Source: an uncultured Clostridia bacterium
GTDB lineage: Bacteria; Bacillota; Clostridia; Christensenellales; Aristaeellaceae
Assembly: GCA_934667105.1 (NCBI GenBank)
Contig: CAKULG010000005.1
Coordinates: 1 to 64,000, forward strand
Direction: 5' to 3'
Length of the DNA: 64,000 nt
The notes under the pieces are model-generated. The model saw only the letters and a program-made list of their open reading frames with translations, was not told the origin of the DNA and made no database searches. Made by a program: the position numbers and the translations under genes. Shown one piece after another: positions 1 to 7,267 of the stretch (positions within the stretch are counted from its first letter, which is position 1; each line of letters opens with the position of its first letter).

Positions 1-687
1 TGGAGCGAAACGAAGAAGCCCACCTGCACCGAGAAGGGCGAAAAGGCGCTGAAGTGCACCGCTTGCAACGCCGTGCTCAAGACGGAAGAAATCCCCGCCG
101 CGGGCCATGACAAGGGCAAGTGGGTTGTGACCAAGAAGGCCACCAAGACCGAAAAGGGCGAAAAGGCGCTGAAGTGCACCATCTGCGGCGCTGTGCTCAA
201 GACCGAGGAAATCCCCGTTGTGACGGCGAACTGGATGCGCAATCAGAGCGCCTGCTCCCTGGGCGTTCGTTTCCGCGATCTGGAAAACAAGCTGACCAAC
301 AAGTGGTATATGTTCACGCCTGTGAAGCTGACCGAGGGCGAACAGACCCTGGATCTCATCGCCGCCAACTGCTACAAGGTGGGCACGGTGACGCTGACCG
401 TCGCCGAGGGCAAGGCCAAGGTTTCCCTGAATCTCAAGCGGGATGTGAAGCTTATCGACGCGACGGTCGCCGTGGTTCCTTCCTTCGCTGAAATCACCAG
501 CGTGGAGCCCGCTTCCTTCGAGACCTATGCGCCGGATACCGAAATCGCCGTGGAAGGCGATCAGGCGGTGCTCTTTGTGCTGGCCCATGTGGATTATGAT
601 ACCGAGGCTGGCAACGTGGAATGGTTCAGCAACAATTCCAAGGATTATCAGAAGCTGGTTGAGGAACTGAAAGCGCTGATGGATTAA
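1..687 (+). CDS. C-terminal part of a repeat-containing (probably surface) protein
   Basis: The frame is open from the first base, so the gene begins left of the window. About 228 codons remain. The first ~70 residues are two tandem 40-residue units (120 nt apart), each with a K-C-T-x-C pair followed by VLKTEEIP and TEKGEKALKC. Such CxxC-bearing repeats are common in large secreted or surface proteins of gut Clostridia. The rest (~135 residues) looks like beta-rich domains and ends in a charged helix; no LPxTG or membrane anchor is seen. The function is unknown. Localisation is inferred from repeat style only, since the N-terminus is missing. The two units are nearly identical in DNA, so more copies probably lie upstream. 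Confidence 0.7.
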   Translation, partial: WSETKKPTCTEKGEKALKCTACNAVLKTEEIPAAGHDKGKWVVTKKATKTEKGEKALKCTICGAVLKTEEIPVVTANWMRNQSACSLGVRFRDLENKLTNKWYMFTPVKLTEGEQTLDLIAANCYKVGTVTLTVAEGKAKVSLNLKRDVKLIDATVAVVPSFAEITSVEPASFETYAPDTEIAVEGDQAVLFVLAHVDYDTEAGNVEWFSNNSKDYQKLVEELKALMD

Positions 688-706
688 TTCCCGCGCAAAC
701 AAATTC

Positions 707-736
707 GGCCCGCCGCGTTTTCGCGGCGGGCCTTTT
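707..736 (+). terminator. Rho-independent terminator of the repeat protein gene
   Basis: An 11-bp perfect stem (GGCCCGCCGCG / CGCGGCGGGCC) with a TTTT loop is followed by a short T run, 20 bases after the stop codon. Confidence 0.9.
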
Positions 737-837
737 ATATCGTACATAAGGCTGGGATGGATTTTGAAAAAATCCGCCTCGTTTGTCTAGCTTGTCTGTC
801 GGCGGAGAAAAAGCGGATTATTCATTATGCTCTTATT

Positions 838-891
838 CATACAGCTTTCCGGGGAGGGCGCGGGCGTTCTTTGGCTTCCAAAGAACGCCCG
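838..891. repeat. Dispersed hairpin repeat, copy A
   Basis: CATACAGCTTTC and a G-rich spacer lead into a perfect 14-bp stem (861-874 / 878-891) with loop CTT. The stem contains the TTCTTTGG/CCAAAGAA core shared with copies near 14800, 14977, 42623 and 54382. It lies just past the stop of the regulator encoded on the minus strand and could also end its transcript. Confidence 0.75.
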
Positions 892-901
892 CCTGTTTAT
901 T

Positions 902-2023
902 TTAAGAAAGCGTTTGATAATTGGGCAGATAAAAGCGGAATAAATCCTCCAGCTCGGTGCGGGTTTGCACGTTGGCCAGCTGATACAGCTTTTTCAGGCG
1001 GTAATACAGGCTGCTGTGGGCCAGGAACAGCTCGTTTTCAATTTGTTCGTTGCTGTCGCCCCGCAGGATGGCGCGAAGAATCTGGGCGTCCAGCGCGTCG
1101 CAGGCGCGCAGGCAGTTTTCCAGATTGCGCACCGTCTGCGATTTCGCACCGATGGAAATCTGCGGCGCGGAGGAAATGGGCAGGGTGGAGGCGGAATCCA
1201 TGGGCTCGGAAAAGGCGGTGCTGCCCCGGGGGATGATTTCGGAGCCCACGGTAATCAAAATATTGGAAAGCGAGGGCGTACTTTCCAGGATGTGCCACAG
1301 GGTGACGGCCTGGCGGCCGATTTCGTAGAATTCGTTATGGGAGGAGGTGGTAAGCGTGGGCTCGGTGTACCGGCCCAGGAGCGTGTCGCCCAGACCTACC
1401 ACATAGAGCTGCTCCGGCACGGGAATTTTCCGGGCCCGGGCCTGGGCCAGCAGGATGGCCGCCACATAATCATTGGAGCAGATAATGCCGTCGTATTGCC
1501 CGGCGTGATCCAGGCAGCGCTGGGCGCAGCTGAGAATATCGGAATCAATGCAGTAAATATCCTCTCGCCCGGCGGAAAGCCCCATCTGGGCCGTGACGCG
1601 CAGAAAGCAATCCACCTTCACCCCGTCGTTGCTGGCGTTGGGATTCACCCCCGTCAGCGCGATTTTCCGGCGGCCGCAGCCGATAAAATAATCCACGACC
1701 TTCTCAATGAACGTGCGCCGATCCAGCATCACGCCGCTGACGTGATAACCGAATTGCTCTGCGATGGTGCCCAGCAAAACGGGCATGATTTTCCGGGCCT
1801 TTAATTCATGCACCATGTGCTGCGTCCAGGTGTCCTGGGAGCAGACGATCAGCACCGAGGAGGGCGTTTCCTCCAGCGCGTCCAGCTCGGCGATGTCCAT
1901 AAGCTGACGCAGACCCAGCCGGCTCTTGGCGCAGCTTTTGCGCAGCCCGTCGATAATACGGGAAAACCACACAGGCATCGCGTCCGCCGGTTCCACCAGA
2001 AGATAAATCGTTTGCTTTGACAT
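902..2023 (-). CDS. Transcriptional regulator: LacI-type sensor domain with C-terminal LuxR-type HTH
   Basis: 373 aa. Residues ~1-260 resemble the periplasmic-binding-protein-like effector domain of LacI/GalR regulators (CSNDYVAA around residue 180; PEQLYVVGLGD), but there is no N-terminal LacI helix-turn-helix. The last ~60 residues instead read as a GerE/LuxR-type HTH (AILRGDSNEQIENELFLA, then SLYYRLKKLYQ). It therefore probably binds a sugar-like ligand and DNA with a domain order opposite to LacI. It is divergent from the glycyl radical enzyme operon starting at 2229, with ~205 bp between them, so it is the obvious candidate regulator. Start ATG follows GGAGAGAAAGGG. The ligand is unknown. 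Confidence 0.75.
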   Translation of the reverse strand: MSKQTIYLLVEPADAMPVWFSRIIDGLRKSCAKSRLGLRQLMDIAELDALEETPSSVLIVCSQDTWTQHMVHELKARKIMPVLLGTIAEQFGYHVSGVMLDRRTFIEKVVDYFIGCGRRKIALTGVNPNASNDGVKVDCFLRVTAQMGLSAGREDIYCIDSDILSCAQRCLDHAGQYDGIICSNDYVAAILLAQARARKIPVPEQLYVVGLGDTLLGRYTEPTLTTSSHNEFYEIGRQAVTLWHILESTPSLSNILITVGSEIIPRGSTAFSEPMDSASTLPISSAPQISIGAKSQTVRNLENCLRACDALDAQILRAILRGDSNEQIENELFLAHSSLYYRLKKLYQLANVQTRTELEDLFRFYLPNYQTLS

Positions 2024-2072
2024 GGGCGCCCTTTCTCTCCGCCCCCGATGCGGCGGAAAAATATCTACCTTA

Positions 2073-2100
2073 ATTATACCCCCTGCCCGTCTTCTGTCAA
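2073..2100 (-). promoter_or_regulatory. Sigma-A promoter of the divergent regulator
   Basis: On the minus strand TTGACA (2095-2100) and TATAAT (2073-2078) are separated by 16 bp, a near-consensus promoter ~50 bp upstream of the regulator ATG. Confidence 0.8.
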
Positions 2101-2139
2101 GTTCAAAAACGCATGCAGAAATGCGCGGCGCTTTTCGAC

Positions 2140-2169
2140 TTGCCAGAATGCCCCTGAACCGGATAAAAT
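2140..2169 (+). promoter_or_regulatory. Possible promoter of the glycyl radical enzyme operon
   Basis: TTGCCA (2140-2145) and TAAAAT (2164-2169) are 18 bp apart and ~60 bp upstream of the activase start. An inverted repeat CGCAT-N6-ATGCG at 2110-2125 lies just upstream and could be an operator. Both are pattern matches only. Confidence 0.45.
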
Positions 2170-2228
2170 AATACCGTAAGAAACAAACACATAACGCTCA
2201 ATGCTTTTATAAAAGGAAAGGTGCAGCA

Positions 2229-3113
2229 GTGAACGGACAAGTAACCAACATTCAGCGATTTTCCCTGCACGATGGCAGCGGTATCCGCACGACGGTGTTT
2301 CTCAAGGGCTGCAACATGCGCTGCCTCTGGTGCCATAATCCGGAAACCCTTCAGGAGGGGCTCGGGCTGCTTTTCTATCCGCAAAAATGCATCGGCTGCG
2401 GCGCGTGCTACGCCGTTTGCCCCACAGGGGCGCGAAAGCTGAATTTCCAGCGCCCCCCCTGCACGGATTGCGGCAAATGCGCGGAGGTGTGCTATCCCGA
2501 GGCCATTAAGCGGGCCAGCCAGACCATGACCGTGGAGGAAGTGATGCGGGAGATCCGCCAGGACGCGCTGTATTACCGCTATTCCGGCGGCGGCGTCACC
2601 TTTTCGGGCGGCGAGGCGTTGTGCCAGCGGGATTTCGTTTCCGAATTGGCGGACGCCTGCCGCAGCGAAGGCTTGGAAACCGCCATTGAAACCAATCTGT
2701 GCCACCCCTTTGAAAAAATTGCGCCGGTGCTGAAAAAAATGTCGCTGGTGATGGCGGATATTAAAATCCTGGATGAAGCGGAGCACCGGAAGTGGACGGG
2801 GGTTTCCAACGCGTTGATTCTGGAAAACGCCATCCGCCTGGGCGAGTTGGGCGTGCCCATTATCTTCCGCACGCCGCTGATTCCCGGGGCCACGGATAAG
2901 GATAACAACCTGCGGATGATCGCCCAGTTCGTGGCGCAGATTCCCAACGTGCGGTATTACGAGCTGCTGAATTTCAACCCCCTGGGCGCGGATAAATACA
3001 CGGCGCTGCGGGAAAAGAACGTATTCGCCGGGGCGCGGCCCTTTGGCGCGGAGGCGCTGAAGCAGTTCGCCGCCGTGGTGGAAAAATGTGGGGTGCCCTT
3101 CAAAATCAGCTGA
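2229..3113 (+). CDS. Glycyl radical enzyme activating enzyme (radical SAM)
   Basis: 294 aa. It uses S-adenosylmethionine and a [4Fe-4S] cluster to abstract hydrogen from the radical glycine of its partner, encoded 32 bp downstream. The radical SAM motif is C28-x3-C32-x2-C35 (LKGCNMRCLWCHNP). An inserted ferredoxin-like domain with two cysteine sets follows (CIGCGACYAVCP and CTDCGKCAEVC), typical of activases of the PFL2/diol-dehydratase/HPAD class and absent from classical PflA. The glycine-rich SAM-contact motif YSGGGVTFSGGEAL is intact. The GTG start follows AGGAAAGG at good spacing. It is the first gene of the operon. Which enzyme it activates is inferred from adjacency. Confidence 0.93.
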   Translation: MNGQVTNIQRFSLHDGSGIRTTVFLKGCNMRCLWCHNPETLQEGLGLLFYPQKCIGCGACYAVCPTGARKLNFQRPPCTDCGKCAEVCYPEAIKRASQTMTVEEVMREIRQDALYYRYSGGGVTFSGGEALCQRDFVSELADACRSEGLETAIETNLCHPFEKIAPVLKKMSLVMADIKILDEAEHRKWTGVSNALILENAIRLGELGVPIIFRTPLIPGATDKDNNLRMIAQFVAQIPNVRYYELLNFNPLGADKYTALREKNVFAGARPFGAEALKQFAAVVEKCGVPFKIS

Positions 3114-3145
3114 AATCAGCGAATGGGAAATAAGCCGGAGGAATT

Positions 3146-5362
3146 ATGAGCAAGATTCAATTTATCAATGCCTACGACCCGGAAAAGCATTATTCCTATG
3201 ACGAGCGGCTGCGCCTGCTGCGGGAATTAAAGGTGGAGCAGACGGCGGAAAAGGCCCGGGCCGGGGGCGCGGACGAGGACGATTACGGCCTCATCGAGCA
3301 GGACGCTTTTCATTACCAGCTGAAGCCCAGCCATCCCAACGGCTCCATTTACGGCTATAAGGCCTGGCGGGAGAATTATATCGCGGTGCTGGACCGGCAC
3401 CCCCTGTATGTGAACCCCCTGGACGCTTTCGTGGGCAAGGGTTTTCTGTTTCTGGAGCGGCTGCGGCCCAAGGATAAAAAATGGAACCCCGATTACCCCT
3501 ACGACGAGCTGCAAAAGCTGTTCGATCTGTATGGCGTGATTTCGGGCATCGACAACTGCCATCATTTCACCCCCGCCATCGAAATCGGCTTTGAACTGGG
3601 CTGGGGCGGCATCCTGCAAAAGCTCCGGGAGCAGCAGGCGCTTCATGATGAAAGCCACGCCCTCTTTTATGAAAGCGAAATCCTGGTGGTGGAGGCTATT
3701 ATCCGCTTCCTGCACCGCATGAGCGACGAACTGGAAAGCCTCTCCCGCCAGGAGAAAAACCCCCAGCTGAGCGCAAATCTGCTGGAAATGAGCCGCATGA
3801 ATCATAAGCTGGCCGCGGGCAAGCCCGAAACCTTCAAGGAAGCGGTGCAGTGGATGTGCTGGTTCTCCATGCTGTCCCGCACCTATAACCGCGGCTCCGC
3901 GGGCGGGCAGCTGGATGAAATGCTGCGCCCCTATTACGAGCGGGATCAGGCGGCGGGAATCCTCACCGACGACGACGTGCGCTTTTATCTGGCCTGCCTC
4001 TTTTTGCAGGACAGCCGGTATTTCCAGCTGGGCGGCCCCGATCTTGAAGGCAACGACACCATTTCCCGCCTGAGCTATCTGGCCCTGGAGGCGGCGGATA
4101 AGATCAATATCGCCTGCAACCTGACCATCCGCGTGCATGATAAGCTGGACCCCGTTTTCTTCCGCAAATCAGTGGAATGCCTGCTGCGCAATAAGCAGGG
4201 CTGGCCCCGCTATTCCTCCGATACCAACCTGATGAAGGGCTTCATGCGCTGCGGCTATCCCCGGGAACTGGCCCAGAAGCGCGTGGCGGCGGGTTGCCAC
4301 TGGATGTGCATGCCCGGCCTGGAATACACCATGAACGACACCGTAAAAATCAATTTGGCCAAGGTGTTCGAGGTGGCGTGGCAGGAAATGCTGGCGGGCG
4401 GCGGCGAAATGGACGCCGAGGCGCTGTTCGCCCTGTTTGAAAAGCATTTGAAGCGGGCGGTGGACGCAACCGGCAACGGTATTATGCACCACCTGAAATA
4501 TCAGCATTTCAGCCAGCCGGAGCTGATCCTGAATCTGTTCCAGTACGGCCTGATTGAAAAGGGCGTGAATGTGACCCAGGGCGGCGCGCAGTATTACAAT
4601 ATGTGCGTGGACGGCAGCGGCATCGCCGTGGTGGCGGATAGCTTCGCCGCCTGCGAGCAGCGGGTGGACCGGGAAAAGAAGCTGACATACGACCAATTAA
4701 ACCGCTTGATGGCGGAGGATTGGCAGGGCGTGGAGGGCGAACGCTATCGCCAGTTGATGGAGCATTCCGCCCGCTTTGGCGGTGGCGAAACCCGGGGGGA
4801 TTTCTGGGCCCAGCGCGTGAACGAATGCTGGACGCGCCTGGTGCGCGATCTGGTGCGCCAGCACCCGGGCATAAACTTCATTCCCGGCTATTTCTCCTGG
4901 TCCAATACCATCCTGCTGGGCAAGCAGGTGGGGGCCACGCCCAACGGCCGCCATGCCCGCGCCGCCATCAACCATGGGGCCAACCCAAACGGCGGCTTCC
5001 GGGGGGACGGCGCGGTAACGGCCATGTGCAATTCCATCGCCGCCATTCAGCCGGGCTATGGCAACACCGCCCCCGTGCAGCTGGAACTGGATCCCACCCT
5101 GGCCAATACGCCCGAGGGCGTGGATAAAATGTGCGCCATGATTCGGGGCATTCTGGATTCTGGCAACACGCTGCTGAATATCAATTTGATCGACGCAAAA
5201 AAGATCCTGGATGCGCATAAGGACCCCAGCAAGTATCCCGATCTGGTGGTTCGCGTGACGGGCTTCACCGCCTTCTTCTGCATGCTTTCCCCCGAATTCC
5301 GGGAGCTGGTGGTGGATCGCGTGCGGGCGGTAAACTGCGAGGCCGTGGCCTCCCTGGCATAA
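3146..5362 (+). CDS. Divergent glycyl radical enzyme (PFL/diol-dehydratase superfamily), substrate unknown
   Basis: 738 aa, a little short for the superfamily. The C-terminal glycyl loop RVTGFTAFFCML is present, with the radical on Gly706. The thiyl-cysteine loop is AAGCHWMCMPGLEY, with Cys384 the likely catalytic residue and Cys388 four residues on. Glycerol, propanediol, choline and hydroxyproline lyases normally have Gly-Cys-x-Glu here; this protein has Trp at the Glu position, and it also lacks the Cys-Cys pair of pyruvate formate-lyase. It is therefore probably not one of the standard types. Its neighbours (activase upstream; cupin, mannose-6-P isomerase, TIM-barrel isomerases, dehydrogenases and a sugar importer downstream) point to a sugar-derived substrate. 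Oxygen sensitivity implies an anaerobic host. Start ATG follows CGGAGGAATT. Confidence 0.92.
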   Translation: MSKIQFINAYDPEKHYSYDERLRLLRELKVEQTAEKARAGGADEDDYGLIEQDAFHYQLKPSHPNGSIYGYKAWRENYIAVLDRHPLYVNPLDAFVGKGFLFLERLRPKDKKWNPDYPYDELQKLFDLYGVISGIDNCHHFTPAIEIGFELGWGGILQKLREQQALHDESHALFYESEILVVEAIIRFLHRMSDELESLSRQEKNPQLSANLLEMSRMNHKLAAGKPETFKEAVQWMCWFSMLSRTYNRGSAGGQLDEMLRPYYERDQAAGILTDDDVRFYLACLFLQDSRYFQLGGPDLEGNDTISRLSYLALEAADKINIACNLTIRVHDKLDPVFFRKSVECLLRNKQGWPRYSSDTNLMKGFMRCGYPRELAQKRVAAGCHWMCMPGLEYTMNDTVKINLAKVFEVAWQEMLAGGGEMDAEALFALFEKHLKRAVDATGNGIMHHLKYQHFSQPELILNLFQYGLIEKGVNVTQGGAQYYNMCVDGSGIAVVADSFAACEQRVDREKKLTYDQLNRLMAEDWQGVEGERYRQLMEHSARFGGGETRGDFWAQRVNECWTRLVRDLVRQHPGINFIPGYFSWSNTILLGKQVGATPNGRHARAAINHGANPNGGFRGDGAVTAMCNSIAAIQPGYGNTAPVQLELDPTLANTPEGVDKMCAMIRGILDSGNTLLNINLIDAKKILDAHKDPSKYPDLVVRVTGFTAFFCMLSPEFRELVVDRVRAVNCEAVASLA

Positions 5363-5406
5363 TGTATCCAATAGCATAATATTGTATATTTAAAGGAGGA
5401 ACCCCC

Positions 5407-6183
5407 ATGGAAGAAGTTCAGATTTTCTCGTTGGAAGCAAACCCTGCCGTAACCGCCTCGAAAATCCTGTGCGCGGATAAAATCAAGGGCGCGACCCCGA
5501 TCAACCACACCATTAAGGCGGGCGACGTTCTCGAGCTGCCCCCCTGCGGCGCGTATCATATCATGGTGCTGGTGGGCGGCAAGGCGGCCTTCCGCACCGC
5601 GGGCAAGGAATATATCTGGGATGAGCGCGTCACCTTCGTGCCCGCCCTGGACGCGGATTTCTCCATCCAGGCCGTCACCGACGCGCAGCTGCTGGAAATC
5701 CGTTGGGAAATGATCGAGAGCGATTACGCCCTCATCGACGAATACAAAACCGAATTCCCCTATCAGCAGAGCTACGCCACCTCCATCCAGTACCGCGACC
5801 GCAACAAGAGCGATAAGACCATCAGCCGCATCATGCTGGAGCAGCGGCACATTCCGCGCTTCGCCATGGGCTCGGTGGAAAGCTACGGCCCCGATTTCGT
5901 GAAATCCCACGATCATCCCATGCTGGATCAGTTCTTTGTCAGCTTCCCGGAAAACGATATGTTCCTCCTGATCGATTACGAGCCCTACCGCATGCAGGGC
6001 AATGAAATCACCCATATTCCCCTGGGGGCGAATCATGGCGTGGACGTGACGGAAAAGAAGCATCTGCATTATATGTGGATCGATTTCCTCATCGACGATA
6101 CCTCCATGAAGCGCCTGGATACCAGTCACATTCCCACCGGCGTGATGCGCGGCTTCACGGATGAGCAGAAGGGCCTGAAATAA
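5407..6183 (+). CDS. Two-domain cupin protein
   Basis: 258 aa. It has two predicted cupin barrels. The N-terminal one (about residues 30-100) has GDVLELPPCGAYHIMVL, and the C-terminal one (about 140-240) has a metal-binding-like HDHPMLDQFF and a later His in IPLGANHGVDV. The size and double barrel resemble KduI/IolB-type sugar isomerases, but no diagnostic motif of either is visible, so a metal-dependent sugar or sugar-acid isomerase is only a guess. The ATG follows a strong AAAGGAGGA. Its stop overlaps the start of the next gene (TAATG), indicating translational coupling with the isomerase downstream. Confidence 0.7.
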   Translation: MEEVQIFSLEANPAVTASKILCADKIKGATPINHTIKAGDVLELPPCGAYHIMVLVGGKAAFRTAGKEYIWDERVTFVPALDADFSIQAVTDAQLLEIRWEMIESDYALIDEYKTEFPYQQSYATSIQYRDRNKSDKTISRIMLEQRHIPRFAMGSVESYGPDFVKSHDHPMLDQFFVSFPENDMFLLIDYEPYRMQGNEITHIPLGANHGVDVTEKKHLHYMWIDFLIDDTSMKRLDTSHIPTGVMRGFTDEQKGLK

Positions 6184-7244
6184 TGGAAAAGCAGCCTGTT
6201 CGCGTTTTGCCCGCCCGGGCGTGGCGCACCTACCGGGGGGGCAGCCTCATCGCCGCCCTGCACGGCGAAGCGGGAGAGGACAGCCATTTTCCCGAGGAAT
6301 GGCTGCTCTCCACCGTGCAGGCCCGCAATCCCGGCCGGGAGCAGATTCAGGAGGGCCTGAGCATGCTGCCCGACGGCAGGACGCTGCGGGAATACATTGC
6401 CGCCGATCCCGAGGGGTTGCTGGGCCCCGGCCGCCGGGAGACGGGCATGCTCATGAAGCTCATCGACGCGGCGGAACGCCTTTCCGTCCAGGCGCACCCC
6501 ACCAGGGCGGACGCGATGCGCTTCTTTCAATCCCCCTTTGGCAAAACGGAATGCTGGCACATCCTGGGCGGGCGCAGCGTGGACGGCCAGCCTCCCTGCA
6601 TTTATTTCGGCTTCAAGGCGGGCGTGACCCGGGAAGAATGGGCGCGGCTGTTCTACGCCCAGAATATTCCCGGCATGCTGAGCTGCCTGCACCGGCTGGA
6701 GGTTCAGCCGGGGGAAACCTATCTGATTCACGGCGGCGTGCCCCATGCCATCGGCGCGGGCTGCTTCCTGGCCGAGATTCAGGAGCCCACTGATCTTACC
6801 CTGCGGGTGGAGCGCTTCAGCCCGGCCGGCGAGCCGCTGCCCGATCAAAGCTGCCATCAGGGCGCGGGCTTTGAGGCCATGCTGGATTGCTTCGATTACG
6901 ACGGCTGCGATCTGGCGGAGGCCCGGCGGCGCTGGATGCTGCCCCCTCGAACGCTTTCGGCGCAGCCGGGGCAATATCTGCGCCAAGCGCTGGTGGATTA
7001 CGCTGACACCCCCTATTTCCGCATGGAGAAGCTGCGGGTGGAGGGGGCGCTGGAGCAGGCGGGGGAAAATCAGTTCCACGGCCTGTATGTGCTTTCCGGC
7101 GCGGGGGAGATGCGCTTTGCCGGAAAAAGCGAACGCCTGACCCCCGGCGATCAATATTTCGTTCCCGCAGGGGCTTGCTATTCCCTGCATTGCACGGGCG
7201 ACCCCTTGGCGCTGCTGCGCTATGAGGGCCCCCAGGCGACATAA
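6183..7244 (+). CDS. manA: Class I mannose-6-phosphate isomerase
   Basis: 353 aa, Firmicutes-type short form. It interconverts mannose-6-P and fructose-6-P with zinc in a cupin fold. The family landmarks are present: QAHP near residue 98, GKTECWHIL with the metal Glu, and the C-terminal-half motif HGGVPHAIGAGCFLAEIQE. It is coupled to the cupin gene by a one-base overlap and is followed within 25 bp by the fused isomerase/dehydrogenase. Its presence suggests the pathway product enters glycolysis at fructose-6-P, or that it isomerises a related aldose phosphate. Confidence 0.88.
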   Translation: MEKQPVRVLPARAWRTYRGGSLIAALHGEAGEDSHFPEEWLLSTVQARNPGREQIQEGLSMLPDGRTLREYIAADPEGLLGPGRRETGMLMKLIDAAERLSVQAHPTRADAMRFFQSPFGKTECWHILGGRSVDGQPPCIYFGFKAGVTREEWARLFYAQNIPGMLSCLHRLEVQPGETYLIHGGVPHAIGAGCFLAEIQEPTDLTLRVERFSPAGEPLPDQSCHQGAGFEAMLDCFDYDGCDLAEARRRWMLPPRTLSAQPGQYLRQALVDYADTPYFRMEKLRVEGALEQAGENQFHGLYVLSGAGEMRFAGKSERLTPGDQYFVPAGACYSLHCTGDPLALLRYEGPQAT

Positions 7245-7267
7245 GCAAAATGAGGAGGAAAAAGCAA

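Noticed and set aside
5407..6183. Assignment of the cupin protein as IolB or KduI
   Set aside because: Size fits, but no motif specific to either family could be recognised and the rest of the inositol or uronate pathway is absent.
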